From WLJO01 sp945889085 (GTDB lineage Bacteria > Actinomycetota > Acidimicrobiia > Acidimicrobiales > Ilumatobacteraceae), in NCBI GenBank assembly GCA_945889085.1, contig CAMDBM010000023.1:1-50488 (forward strand): 50,488 nt of DNA. Reading direction: 5' to 3'. Numbering within the stretch: the first letter of the stretch is position 1; the number at the start of each line of letters is the position of its first letter. The notes under the pieces are model-generated. The model saw only the letters and a list, made by a program, of their open reading frames with translations, made no database searches and was not told the DNA's origin. Both the position numbers and the translations under genes were made by a program. Shown one piece after another: positions 1 through 8,110 of the stretch.

Positions 1-1
1 A

Positions 2-136
2 GCGATCAACAACCTGATCAAACGCGTCAAGCGCACCGCGTTCGGATTTCACCGGTTCGACCACTACCGCATCCGTGCCCTGCTCTACGCCGGCAAACCC
101 AACTGGGACCTACTCGACACCATCACTCCACCCTGA
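2..136 (+). CDS. ISL3-family transposase, C-terminal fragment (cut by window edge)
   Basis: This is the 3' end of a DDE transposase gene. The 44 visible residues begin AINNLIKRVKRTAFGF and continue into a stretch with RIRALLYAG and PNWDLL before ending TITPP. This is the characteristic tail of actinobacterial ISL3 transposases, after the last catalytic Glu. The catalytic DDE residues are upstream of the window, so whether the element is active cannot be judged. The stop codon is at 134-136, one base before the terminal inverted repeat, the usual tight arrangement at an IS end. Confidence 0.75.
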   Translation, partial: AINNLIKRVKRTAFGFHRFDHYRIRALLYAGKPNWDLLDTITPP

Positions 137-510
137 AACGCGAAGAGCCCGATATCCGGATTGAGGTACGTGTCCCGAAGTGATTGGTGCATCGCCACCG
201 GCTTCGTGCGGAGTTGCTCGTAGGCACGATTCCACGCACGCAGACGGGCATCGACGGCATCGCCGAATTGGTCGAGTTCCACGCTATGCACACACACATA
301 GTCGCGAAGCTCATTGAAGATCCGGTACAGATCGCCGTTACCGATACCGGTCAAGGCTCCAAAAGTTGAGGATGATTCGCCAAGCTCCATGAGACTATGA
401 GTTACCCCCAGTTCCCACATACCCAGAACGGGCCAGTCGGCACATATTGCGGACAGAGAAGCGCGTACTTCTGACGGTACGAGCAGCGTCGTTACCCCGC
501 CAACGACCAC
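85..510 (-). pseudogene. Hypothetical protein gene, 3' end apparently replaced by the IS element
   Basis: A reverse-strand open frame starts at 510 (MVVGGVTTLLVPSEV...) and stops at 85. About the first 120 residues look like a real soluble protein: mixed polar and hydrophobic residues, with a helical stretch around DLYRIFNELRDYVCVH and a segment rich in Arg/Asp (VDARLRAWNRAYEQLRTK). The last ~21 residues are encoded by the antisense of the IS end (85-149), so the original C-terminus was probably lost when the element inserted. I recognise no family or catalytic motif. A fortuitous open frame cannot be excluded. Confidence 0.4.
137..149. repeat. Terminal inverted repeat of the ISL3-type element
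   Basis: AACGCGAAGAGCC immediately follows the transposase stop. Read outside-in it is GGCTCTTCGCGTT, matching the GGCTCTT-type ends I associate with ISL3 elements. The partner repeat lies outside the window, so the exact boundary is uncertain by a few bases. Confidence 0.55.
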
Positions 511-696
511 CCAAACGGTTCGAGGATTGCATCAACACTTGCGTCAGTTCATCGTAGCAGTGACGTCCCGGCCGATCGCCAGCAGTCGCCCTCCCGGACA
601 AGAACGACAGTGTCTGTGGAGGAAGCGACAGGGAGGACAGCAATTCCCTCGGGCCTTTGCCGAGCCCTTTCACGGGTGCCACACTTCAGGGCAGTG

Positions 697-715
697 CCAC
701 AGGTGGCCCCTGTGG
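697..715. promoter_or_regulatory. Inverted repeat upstream of the catabolic operon (candidate operator)
   Basis: CCACAGG at 697-703 and CCTGTGG at 709-715 form a perfect 7-bp inverted repeat with a 5-base spacer, ending 30 bp before the start codon of the RraA-like gene. The left arm overlaps the second copy of an 8-bp direct repeat GTGCCACA (676-683 and 694-701), so the element may bind a dimer at one or two positions. No regulator gene lies in the window, so the cognate protein is unknown. Confidence 0.4.
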
Positions 716-745
716 GCCGTGTGTCCGAGCACATCAGGAGCACCC

Positions 746-1471
746 ATGAGCGAGATCCCCGACGTACTGACCGACGAACTGCGCGAGCAGTTGCGCACCG
801 TCTCGACCGCCACGCTGGCCCACCAACTCCAGATGCGCGGGATCCGAGGCACCTTCCTCACGGGGTTGAAGCCCACCCACCCGGAGATGCGCATGGTTGG
901 GCGTGCGCGCACACTTCGGTACGTGGCACTGCGCGAGGATCAGGTCCAGCGCTTCCAGAAGGGCGTGAACGCACAGAAGCGTGCAGCCGAGGGGATCGAG
1001 CCCGGTGACATCCTGGTGATCGAGGCACGCAATGTTCCCGACGCAGGAACGATTGGCGACATTTACGTGAGCCGGGTCCACGCACGAGGCGGTGTAGGCG
1101 TGATCACCGACGGCGCCCTGCGGGACACGCCCGCTATCGCCAGCATCCCGATCTCCGTGTACCACCAGAGCTCGCACGCCTCCACCTATGGCCGCCACCA
1201 CATGCCGTACTCCACGGACGATTGCATCACCTGCGCTGGCGTTTTCGTCGAACCCGGTGACGTGATCGTCGGTGACGCCGAGGGCGCCGTGGTGATCCCT
1301 GCCGCGCTGGTCGGAGAGGTCACCAAGGCTGCTCTGGCCCAGGAGGACGTCGAAGCATTCGCGATTGAGCGCGTCGCTGCGGGGGAGTCCACACTGGACC
1401 TCTTCCCACTGGCGGAGTCCCGCAGGGCGGAGTACGAGGCATGGCGCACCGCTCACGGAAGGACGAACTGA
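746..1471 (+). CDS. RraA-family aldolase/decarboxylase (HMG/CHA aldolase-like)
   Basis: This 241-residue protein belongs to the RraA / 4-hydroxy-4-methyl-2-oxoglutarate aldolase fold. It has the family's N-terminal helix (TATLAHQL), the substrate loop VGRARTLRY, the central GDILVIEARN segment and the GGVGVITDGALRDTPAI stretch, whose G-x-x-x-D-G-x-x-R-D signature supplies metal and pyruvate-enolate binding residues. Such enzymes cleave 4-hydroxy-2-oxoacids to pyruvate plus a second product. The ATG at 746 was chosen because TCAGGAG lies just upstream and the family domain starts there. The next gene begins two bases after the stop. Its company with a RidA protein and an HpaH-type hydratase argues for an aldolase in aromatic ring meta-cleavage rather than an RNase E regulator. 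Confidence 0.8.
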   Translation: MSEIPDVLTDELREQLRTVSTATLAHQLQMRGIRGTFLTGLKPTHPEMRMVGRARTLRYVALREDQVQRFQKGVNAQKRAAEGIEPGDILVIEARNVPDAGTIGDIYVSRVHARGGVGVITDGALRDTPAIASIPISVYHQSSHASTYGRHHMPYSTDDCITCAGVFVEPGDVIVGDAEGAVVIPAALVGEVTKAALAQEDVEAFAIERVAAGESTLDLFPLAESRRAEYEAWRTAHGRTN

Positions 1472-1472
1472 C

Positions 1473-1853
1473 ATGACGGGAAGAACGTCGATCACGGTCG
1501 ATGGCCTGAGCCACCTCACGGCAATCCCGCTTGCCACCCGGATCGGTCCGCTCGTGGTATCGAGCGTAATCGCGCCGTTCCGGCCCGGCAGCCGGGAGCA
1601 CGTCCCGGACGCCGCAGGGCAGATCGAGCAGATCTTCGAGAGCGCAGGCCGGATGCTCGAGGCGGCCGGAGCCACGTGGGCGGATGTAGCCAAGATGAAC
1701 TTCTGGCTCGCCGATGCCGCAGACCGTCCGGCCCTCGAGCCGGTCTGGTTGCGGTACTTTCCCGTAGAGGGCTCCCGCCCCGCTCGCCACACCCACATCT
1801 CCAAGGGCGCATCGTTCGTCACCGGCGATTTCCTCGCCTACATCAGCGGCTGA
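1473..1853 (+). CDS. RidA/YjgF-family deaminase, possibly 2-aminomuconate deaminase-like
   Basis: The 126-residue protein has the RidA (chorismate-mutase-like trimer) fold length and motifs: GPLVVSSVIAPF near residues 25-37, the helix QIEQIFESAGRMLEAAGATWADVAKMNFWL and RPARHTHI near residue 100, whose Arg corresponds to the catalytic Arg of enamine/imine deaminases. The family either hydrolyses reactive enamines or, in some catabolic operons, acts as 2-aminomuconate deaminase. The start at 1473 is one base after the preceding stop, so the gene is probably translationally coupled to the aldolase. The specific substrate is inference from the flanking hydratase and aldolase. Confidence 0.8.
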   Translation: MTGRTSITVDGLSHLTAIPLATRIGPLVVSSVIAPFRPGSREHVPDAAGQIEQIFESAGRMLEAAGATWADVAKMNFWLADAADRPALEPVWLRYFPVEGSRPARHTHISKGASFVTGDFLAYISG

Positions 1854-1905
1854 CAACAGACACCCCATCGCCTCACCCGCTCACCGGCAAGCCGAAGGAA
1901 CTTCC

Positions 1906-2697
1906 ATGCTCACCGACACCCAGATTCTCGAATGCGCCCAAGACCTCTACGAGGCTGAGCTCAGTGGGATCTGGACCGAACCCATTTCCAATCGTTATGA
2001 GCACGCCGAGATCGAGGATGCGTACGCCATCGCCATCAAGGTCTGCGAGCTGAAGCTTGCTGCCGGCCGGACGGTGAAGGGGCACAAGGTTGGCCTCACC
2101 TCCAAGGCGATGCGAACGCTCACCGGTGCCAGTGAGCCCGACTATGGCTTCATGTTCGACAACTGGTTCGTCCCCGAGGGGAGCAGGGTGAGTCGCTCGA
2201 AGATGAACCGCCCGCTCGTCGAGGTGGAGTTGGCATTCGTGCTCAAGGAGCCGCTGCGCGGTCCCTCGGTCAACGCCGCCGACGTGATCCGGGCAACCGA
2301 CTTTGTGCTGCCTGCGCTGGAGATCGTCGACAGCCGGTACAACGGGCGGGGCAAGAAGATGCTCGTCGACAGCATCTCTGACGCCGCTGCGTGCGGACTG
2401 GTCGTGCTCGGCGGGCGCCCGATGACGCTCACGGACATCGATGTTCGCAGGGTCAGCGCGTCACTGCTCATCAACGGCGACACGATGGAGTCCGGATCGG
2501 CACAGGCCGTCATGGGCAACCCGATCAATGCCGTTGCCTGGCTCGCCAACAAGCTCCACGAATTCGGCGTGAGCATGGAGCCGGGAAATGTCATCCTCTC
2601 GGGCTCGTTCATCAAGGCGATCCCGTTCGAGGCGGGCGACTCGATCGTCGCACTGTTCGACCAACTCGGCGAAGTGACCCTCATGGTGGGCGACTGA
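1906..2697 (+). CDS. hpaH: 2-oxo-hepta-3-ene-1,7-dioate / 2-hydroxypenta-2,4-dienoate hydratase family protein
   Basis: This 263-residue protein is a close match to HpaH/HpcG/MhpD hydratases, which add water to 2-hydroxy-dienoates in meta-cleavage pathways. Diagnostic segments are AGRTVKGHKVGLTSKAM (residues ~50-66), SEPDYGFMFD, the metal-binding VEVELAFVL, ATDFVLPALEIVDSRY, SISDAAACGLVVLGGR and PINAVAWLANKL. The metal ligands expected in VEVELAF (two Glu) and the Lys of GHK are present. It is the last gene of the three-gene operon, 52 bp after the RidA gene. Product and aldolase would fit in sequence: the hydratase makes a 4-hydroxy-2-oxoacid, which the RraA-type enzyme could cleave. No ring-cleavage dioxygenase is visible, so the parent compound is unknown. 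Confidence 0.85.
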   Translation: MLTDTQILECAQDLYEAELSGIWTEPISNRYEHAEIEDAYAIAIKVCELKLAAGRTVKGHKVGLTSKAMRTLTGASEPDYGFMFDNWFVPEGSRVSRSKMNRPLVEVELAFVLKEPLRGPSVNAADVIRATDFVLPALEIVDSRYNGRGKKMLVDSISDAAACGLVVLGGRPMTLTDIDVRRVSASLLINGDTMESGSAQAVMGNPINAVAWLANKLHEFGVSMEPGNVILSGSFIKAIPFEAGDSIVALFDQLGEVTLMVGD

Positions 2698-3174
2698 TTC
2701 GTGCAGGTCGGGGCTACGGCCCGGCTAGGAACGACCCGTCGCTACGACCGCCCGAGCACTTCCGTCGAGCGATAGAGCAACCGGGGCAATGCTCGGCTCC
2801 ACACTGTTGACAGCAGGTGACTCCGCATTAGGTGGTCCCGTTGGGGCAATGCGTGACCCGGGGGTGGAACCGCCAGGCGACCAGAACGCCGCGAGGCACG
2901 AGATGACGATGGCCGCTACTGCCGGCAGGATCAGGTCAACGGCCTTCACGCCCCTTGCTTGTTGGATCCGGTGCACCCTGCCCGCAGCGATCCCCGCTCT
3001 CCTCGGGCTTGCCGATGCGACCCCGGCGCCTCGGGCCGCAGCAGAACACTGCTCCAGAGCGACCCTGCGACTAGTGGTGATCATCATGAGTCCGAGTAGA
3101 CCCGTTCGACGAGCCCCCCTGCGAGCGGCAGCCGTACCGCATGGGGAGTATGGAACTACCGATCCGGGTGCCGA
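2698..3174. other. Gene-poor stretch between convergent transcription units
   Basis: This 477-bp interval separates the convergent HpaH and hotdog genes. I see no recognisable gene. The best candidate is a reverse-strand frame from a GTG at 2949 to 2725 (74 residues). It begins with a hydrophobic segment, VDLILPAVAAIVISCLAAFW, followed by a Ser/Pro/Ala-rich tail, as in a small anchored or secreted peptide. AGGGG lies only one base before the GTG, too close for a good ribosome site. No tRNA, strong hairpin terminator or repeat was found here. Confidence 0.4.
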
Positions 3175-4041
3175 TTACTCCGTGTACAGCGGCGACGCGG
3201 CCTTGATGATGCGAAAGAGGTGGCGGATGCGCACGACCTCGGCGCCAGCCTCGTCGAAGGCCGAGGCATCCCACCAGACGTATTCGGTCTTCGGGCTCTG
3301 CCCCACCCCTACCACCTCACCGCGAACCGTGTAGGGCCGGTCGAGAAACATCGGCCCGTTGATGTAGGCGAGTTCCATGGCGCCGAACATCGATGCTGTG
3401 TCCCCGATCGCTGGGTTGAGCTGCGGAAAATACGTGCCGTCGTCCGCGTTGGCCATTCGCAGCATCATGAACGCAACGTGGCTGGGGCACGCGATCGGGT
3501 CGCCCCATGGTGATGCCTCCGAGTACCACGGGAGCGCCGTATTCACTCCGCCGGTCCGCAGGGCAGCCGACTGCGCCTCCGACGACACGGTCCGGGTCAT
3601 CTCCCCGAGCGGACGGCCCGGCATCACCCCCTTGAGGAGGCGGAGCGCCGATGGGTCGCAGAGGCGCAGGTTGCGGGTCCGAAGCTCGGACTGCGGATCG
3701 AACCCCATCGACGCGCTGCCCTGCGTGACGACGAACCCGGGCTCGCCGATCCGCTGCGCGTGCACGTTGACGCGCGGGTCGCCGTCACGCGGACGGTGAA
3801 CGACAGACTCAACCTGTTCTCCGGACACGATGATGTTCTCAAAGTACAGCGAGATGGACCCACGCTCGAACCACGGCTGCCCGAAGGCCTCGAGCAACGG
3901 TGGGACGAAACAGTCCAGGTGGACCACCCCGGCAACGGCAGACCCGCGAAAGCCGAGGCGAAGTGCGGCCTCGGCATCGTGAATGCTCGCGTCGCTCTCG
4001 TTCAGGGCAACCCGCGGCGCCCCCATGATGACCTCGGACAT
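3175..4041 (-). CDS. Hotdog-fold (MaoC/thioesterase-like) protein
   Basis: The 288-residue protein looks like a double-hotdog protein of the MaoC/acyl-CoA hydratase-thioesterase superfamily. Its N-terminal half has a helix-and-turn rich in Gly (LRLGFRGSAVAGVVHLDCF, residues ~28-46), reminiscent of the hydratase hot helix. The second half ends with the long beta segments GPMFLDRPYTVRGEVVGVG, EYVWWDASAF and VVRIRHLFRIIKAASPLY. The clear R-hydratase 2 signature (Asp and His in D-x4-H) is not evident, so activity is unassigned. The ATG at 4041 was chosen over the one at 4026 because GGGGGAGAG sits at proper distance. It diverges from the acyl-CoA ligase gene, suggesting a shared acyl-CoA pathway. 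Confidence 0.6.
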   Translation of the reverse strand: MSEVIMGAPRVALNESDASIHDAEAALRLGFRGSAVAGVVHLDCFVPPLLEAFGQPWFERGSISLYFENIIVSGEQVESVVHRPRDGDPRVNVHAQRIGEPGFVVTQGSASMGFDPQSELRTRNLRLCDPSALRLLKGVMPGRPLGEMTRTVSSEAQSAALRTGGVNTALPWYSEASPWGDPIACPSHVAFMMLRMANADDGTYFPQLNPAIGDTASMFGAMELAYINGPMFLDRPYTVRGEVVGVGQSPKTEYVWWDASAFDEAGAEVVRIRHLFRIIKAASPLYTE

Positions 4042-4066
4042 CGCTCTCCCCCGCTCGTCGTTTCCC

Positions 4067-4094
4067 CCGAAACTTGCGCCCCGAAACTTGCGCC
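4067..4094. repeat. Tandem 14-bp direct repeat in a divergent promoter region
   Basis: CCGAAACTTGCGCC occurs twice back to back (4067-4080 and 4081-4094). It lies between the divergent hotdog and acyl-CoA ligase genes, 26 bp upstream of the former and 113 bp upstream of the latter. Tandem sites at helical-turn-scale spacing could bind a regulator. A simple slippage duplication is the alternative. Confidence 0.45.
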
Positions 4095-4206
4095 CCGGTA
4101 CTCGACGGACCCTACCGAACGACGAATCCCCGCGCTGGCCCCCAAGCACTCCCTGCCAGCGGCGGCGGAGATAACGTCGAGACACTTCCAGGAACCGGGG
4201 CCCCGC

Positions 4207-5733
4207 ATGAACACTGACTACTACTCGTCTGTCGTTGACATTGTTCGAGCGAGACGCTCCAGCGACCGACCGGCGATCGTCGACGGCGAGCACCGCCTCA
4301 CCTATGCCGATCTCGATACGAGTTCGAACCGCGTGGCGCAGATGCTCCTGTCGCTCGGCATCGAATCGGGCGACCGGGTTGGCTTCCTCGGCAGGAACTG
4401 TGCCGAGTTCTTCGAACTGCTCTTCGGCGCCGCGAAAATGGGTGCCGTGGTGTGCGCCGTCAACTGGCGACTCTCCGCGGAGGAAGTTGCCTACGTGCTC
4501 GGCGACTCCGGGGCGGCAACGGTGATCGCACACGCAGAGTTTCTCTACGCGGTGCCGGCAGGCCTGCAGATCGTCGTGCTCGACGGCGAGGGCAACGACT
4601 CGTATCCCGCCCTACGGGATGCGGCACCGAACCTCGATCCCAACGGCACCCCTGCACCCCACGACACCTGGCTGCAGCTGTACTCGTCTGGCACCACGGG
4701 CCACCCCAAGGGCGTACTCATCACTTACGGCAACCTTGCGGCCTTCCTCGACGCGGGCCTCGACGTAAACCACCTCGCACCAGAATCAGTGAGCCTGGTG
4801 GCACTGCCCGTCTTCCACATCGGCGGCACCGGATGGGCGATGCAAGGCCTCGCCAGCGGCGCGACGACCGTGCTGATGCGGGAGATGACGCCTGCGGGTG
4901 CGCTCCGTCTCGTCGGGCAACACCGGGTCACCCATTCGCTCTGGGTACCGACGATGGTCCAGATGATCACCGTGTGCGATGAGCCCGCAGATGTCTCATC
5001 GATCGAGTTGATCATGTACGGGGCCGCACCGATCTCTGACACCACGCTCATCGAGGCGATCGAGCGCTTCGGCAACGTCTTTGTCGGTGCGTACGGCCTC
5101 ACCGAAACCTGCGGCCCGCTGGTGTTCCTTGCCGCGCAGGATCACGACCCGGGTGGCCCGCGGAGCCACCTCCTGCGCTCAGCAGGCCGGCCGGCGCTCA
5201 ACACAGAACTGAAGGTGGTGGACCCAGCGACGCTAGAGGAACTACCCGACGGTACCGATGGCGAGATCCTCATCCGGAGCCCCCAGGTGATGGCTGGCTA
5301 CTGGGGACTGTCGGGAGCCACCGCCTCGGGCATGGTCGACGACTGGCTCCGCACGGGCGACATCGGCAACCTGCAGGACGGATACCTCTACGTGAACGAC
5401 CGCCTGAAGGACATGATCATCAGCGGCGGCGAGAACGTGTACCCCGCAGAGGTGGAGAACGTCGTGGCAGCGCACCCTGCCGTGCTGGAGGTTGCGATCA
5501 TCGGCGTGCCTCACGAGAAGTGGGGCGAGACCCCGATCGCGTTCGTGGTACTCCGCGCCGGCGAGACGGTCACCGAGGGGGAGTTCATCGCCTTCGGCCG
5601 GGAACGCCTCGCAGGCTTCAAGTGCCCGACAGCGGTGGTGTTCTGCGACGCACTCCCGCGGAACGCGAGCGGCAAACTGCTCAAGCGTGAGCTGCGCGCC
5701 CCGTATTGGGAGGGGCTCACCCGTCGGGTATAG
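4207..5733 (+). CDS. Long-chain/aryl acyl-CoA synthetase (AMP-forming)
   Basis: This 508-residue adenylate-forming enzyme activates a carboxylic acid to its CoA thioester. The motifs run in the canonical order: P-loop LYSSGTTGHPKG (~residue 158), the A4-like LPVFHIGGTGW, A5 GAYGLTETCGP, WLRTGDIG, the hinge YVNDRLKDMIISGGENVYPAEVE and the catalytic-Lys motif LPRNASGKLLKREL near the C-terminus. Length and motif pattern match FadD3/FadD13-type medium/long-chain or aromatic acid CoA ligases rather than peptide synthetase domains, since there is no carrier protein. The start at 4207 gives the standard N-terminus (a short leader, then GEHRLTYADLD). It is divergent from the hotdog gene. Substrate cannot be read from the sequence. 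Confidence 0.88.
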   Translation: MNTDYYSSVVDIVRARRSSDRPAIVDGEHRLTYADLDTSSNRVAQMLLSLGIESGDRVGFLGRNCAEFFELLFGAAKMGAVVCAVNWRLSAEEVAYVLGDSGAATVIAHAEFLYAVPAGLQIVVLDGEGNDSYPALRDAAPNLDPNGTPAPHDTWLQLYSSGTTGHPKGVLITYGNLAAFLDAGLDVNHLAPESVSLVALPVFHIGGTGWAMQGLASGATTVLMREMTPAGALRLVGQHRVTHSLWVPTMVQMITVCDEPADVSSIELIMYGAAPISDTTLIEAIERFGNVFVGAYGLTETCGPLVFLAAQDHDPGGPRSHLLRSAGRPALNTELKVVDPATLEELPDGTDGEILIRSPQVMAGYWGLSGATASGMVDDWLRTGDIGNLQDGYLYVNDRLKDMIISGGENVYPAEVENVVAAHPAVLEVAIIGVPHEKWGETPIAFVVLRAGETVTEGEFIAFGRERLAGFKCPTAVVFCDALPRNASGKLLKRELRAPYWEGLTRRV

Positions 5734-5756
5734 CCCCAGGACTTCGAGGGGCAGCG

Positions 5757-6218
5757 CTACTCCTGAGCAGCCGCCCGCGCGAGGTTCTCTAGCGTGACCT
5801 CCATGTTGCCACGGTTGTGCGTTGCGCGATCGGGAACACCGGAAATCACCCCACCGATGACACCGGCGAACTTGCCCCGGTGGTCTACCCATGAGTGCGT
5901 CACGGCACAGCCCGTTGCGGTCGGCTCGATGTCGTACACCCAGTCGCACCAGTTCTTCCCGAGCGCCATGAGGGCGAACGAGAAGGTACGGGGTGAGTCA
6001 CACACCGTCACCTTGACCGAGGTGGACCATGACCGGCGACCGTTCCGGTTCTTTCCCTTGAACCGAGCGCCTACGGCAGGCCCGGCCGCGCCGCCGGTCC
6101 ACACGCCCCCCTGATTCTCCGGGGACCACTCGCCCATGCGCGAGAGGTCGGTCACCATCGCCCACACCCGTTCCGGGGAGGCTGCGATTTCTCGGGTCAC
6201 GGATACGGGGTTCGTCAT
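5757..6218 (-). CDS. SRPBCC (START-like) family protein
   Basis: The 153-residue protein has the polyketide cyclase/dehydrase-like SRPBCC fold. The opening VTREIAASPERVWAMVTDLSRMGEWSPE is typical of the family's first strand and helices, and the closing helix GNMEVTLENLARAAA is where the long C-terminal helix is expected. A Gly-rich run (GVIGGVISGV, residues ~123-132) precedes that helix. Such proteins bind hydrophobic ligands in a deep cavity, so a carrier or regulatory role in lipid metabolism is possible but not proven. The ATG at 6218 places the conserved V-x-A-x-x-x-V-W pattern at the N-terminus. It is convergent with the acyl-CoA synthetase gene (23 bp apart). Confidence 0.78.
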   Translation of the reverse strand: MTNPVSVTREIAASPERVWAMVTDLSRMGEWSPENQGGVWTGGAAGPAVGARFKGKNRNGRRSWSTSVKVTVCDSPRTFSFALMALGKNWCDWVYDIEPTATGCAVTHSWVDHRGKFAGVIGGVISGVPDRATHNRGNMEVTLENLARAAAQE

Positions 6219-6339
6219 TCCCGCAGTGTGTCGCACCCAGCGCGCCCGCGCTGGCCGACCCGGCCGGAACCACGGGCATGTGTCCCTCGTCACAGCCTCC
6301 GGACTAGGGTTCGAACCGCAAGTCATCGGAGGGGCCACC

Positions 6340-8109
6340 ATGGGATTCAAGACACCCGACTTTCCGCCGGTCGACCCGGCGACGTTCGGTCAGCAACCGA
6401 GGATGGAGCGCCTGCGACAGCTGACGCTCCACTGGGTGGACTACGGCTTCGGGACACCGAAGATCGTCCACACGATCTACATCGCGAAACTCGTCGTTCT
6501 GCACGGCCTGCTCGGCGCATTCCTCGCGTGGATAACGTCCGACATCGGGTCGCTCGGCGACATCGCAACCTGGTGGCGCGAACCGATCTTCTACCAAAAG
6601 CTCGTCCTCTGGACCGTCTTCCTCGAGGCCCTCGGCATCGCCGGGGCATGGGGCATCCTCTGTGGCCACTTCAAGCCGCAGACCGGTGCGTTCAAGTACT
6701 GGCTCAAGCCCGGAACGATCCGCCTGAATCCCTTCAAGTGGGTGCCCGGTACGAACGGTGACAGCCGTACCGCGTTCGACGTATTTCTGTACGCGGGCAT
6801 CCTCATCACTGCAGTGCTCTGTGTGGTCCTCCCCGGGGCACACAACGGTGAGCTCGCCGATACGTTCGCCCGGTACGGGTGGTCCACCCACGGCACGCTC
6901 ATCTCGCCTGTGCTGCTCATCATCATGATGGCGTTCCTCGTCGTTGCCGGGCTGCGTGACAAGACGCTGTTCCTCGCAGCGCGCGGCGAGCAGTACGTGC
7001 CAGTGATGTTCTTCAGTGTGGTGTTCGGAACGATGGACATGATCGTCGCTCTGAAACTGCTGATCGTCCTCGTATGGGTCGGCGCCGCCATCTCCAAGAT
7101 TGGCTACCACTTCAGCAACGTGGTCTCGCCGATGTTCAGCAATGCGCCCATCGTGGTATCGAGGCGCTTCAAGCGGAAGATGTACCGGAGCTTTCCCGAG
7201 GACCTCCGTCCGTCACACCTCACCAGCTTCTTTGCCCACATTGGCGGGAGCATGCTCGAGTGTGGCGGCGCGTTGGTGCTGCTGTTCTCGACGAACCGCA
7301 CGGTGACCATCATCGCAATCATCGCGATGCTCACCTTCCACCTCGTGATCATCGGGATGTTCGCCCTCGCATCGCCTAACGAGTGGAACCTTCTGTTCGG
7401 GTTCACCACGGCCACGCTGTTCTGGAACTTCCCGGCCGAGAAGGGGTTCGGCATCGGCGACATGTCGTCGTGGGGGGTGACGGTGCTCGTTATCGGCGGG
7501 CTGCTGTTCTTCCCGATTCTCGGCAACCTTGTTCCCGACAAGGTCTCGTTCCTCCCGTCGATGCGCCAGTACGCCGGCAACTGGGCATCGGCACAGTGGG
7601 CGTTTGCGCCCGGAGCCGAGGCGAAGATCGACGAGTTCATCGTGAAGGACTCGCCGCAGCAGCTCAAGCAACTCGAGGCCACCTATCCAACTGCTGTTGC
7701 CGAGATCGTCCTCGACCAAACACTTGCGTGGCGCTCCATGCACAGCCAGGGTCGGGCGCTGTTCTCGCTCACCATGCGTCACCTTGGCGACAAGTGGGAG
7801 TCGTACAGCATTCGTGAGGCCGAGTTCGCCAACAACGCGGTGATCGGCTGGAACTTCGGCGACGGCCACCTCCACCGCGAGGACCTCGTGGCCGCCATCC
7901 AGAAGCGATGCAACTTTGCGCCCGGAGAGTTCGTCGTGGCTTGGATCGAGTCCCAGGCAATCTTCTCGAAGGTGCAGAAGTACCGCATCATCGACGCAGC
8001 ACTCGGCGTCGTAGAGCGCGGCTCCTACAAGGTGAAAGATGCCGTCAACGCGCAGCCATGGTTGCCCAACGGCCCGATCCCGATCAATGCGGAGTGGACC
8101 CGCTCCTGA
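6340..8109 (+). CDS. DUF3556-like multi-pass membrane protein
   Basis: The 589-residue protein begins MGFKTPDFPPVDPATF, then a soluble segment, followed by at least eight hydrophobic helices between residues ~45 and ~400 (for example IVHTIYIAKLVVLHGLLGAFLAW, TVTIIAIIAMLTFHLVIIGMFAL). It ends in a ~180-residue soluble domain (from ~MRQYAGNWASAQWAF). This pattern matches what I remember of the DUF3556 family, found mainly in actinobacteria and of unknown function. The C-terminal part contains KFxLGF-like and HREDLVAAIQKRCNF segments without a known catalytic signature. CGGAGGGG lies 6-13 bases before the ATG. The neighbours suggest a link to lipid or acyl-CoA metabolism. Confidence 0.7.
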   Translation: MGFKTPDFPPVDPATFGQQPRMERLRQLTLHWVDYGFGTPKIVHTIYIAKLVVLHGLLGAFLAWITSDIGSLGDIATWWREPIFYQKLVLWTVFLEALGIAGAWGILCGHFKPQTGAFKYWLKPGTIRLNPFKWVPGTNGDSRTAFDVFLYAGILITAVLCVVLPGAHNGELADTFARYGWSTHGTLISPVLLIIMMAFLVVAGLRDKTLFLAARGEQYVPVMFFSVVFGTMDMIVALKLLIVLVWVGAAISKIGYHFSNVVSPMFSNAPIVVSRRFKRKMYRSFPEDLRPSHLTSFFAHIGGSMLECGGALVLLFSTNRTVTIIAIIAMLTFHLVIIGMFALASPNEWNLLFGFTTATLFWNFPAEKGFGIGDMSSWGVTVLVIGGLLFFPILGNLVPDKVSFLPSMRQYAGNWASAQWAFAPGAEAKIDEFIVKDSPQQLKQLEATYPTAVAEIVLDQTLAWRSMHSQGRALFSLTMRHLGDKWESYSIREAEFANNAVIGWNFGDGHLHREDLVAAIQKRCNFAPGEFVVAWIESQAIFSKVQKYRIIDAALGVVERGSYKVKDAVNAQPWLPNGPIPINAEWTRS

Positions 8110-8110
8110 G

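Larger units (their letters stand above)
1..149 (+). mobile_element. Right end of an ISL3-family insertion sequence
   Basis: The window opens inside an insertion sequence. It contains the last 44 codons of a transposase and, straight after its stop codon, the terminal sequence AACGCGAAGAGCC (137-149), whose reverse complement GGCTCTTCGCGTT resembles ISL3-family terminal inverted repeats. The left end and most of the transposase lie outside the window, so the 8-bp target duplication expected for ISL3 elements cannot be checked. The bases just after the repeat, CGATATCC at 150-157, would be the right-hand copy. Confidence 0.7.

Noticed and set aside
746..1471. RraA as RNase E activity regulator
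   Set aside because: Context with RidA and HpaH-type enzymes favours the aldolase subgroup of the same fold.
2725..2949. Small reverse-strand protein with one hydrophobic segment
   Set aside because: Weak ribosome site, no recognisable family; noted in the gap entry rather than called as a gene.
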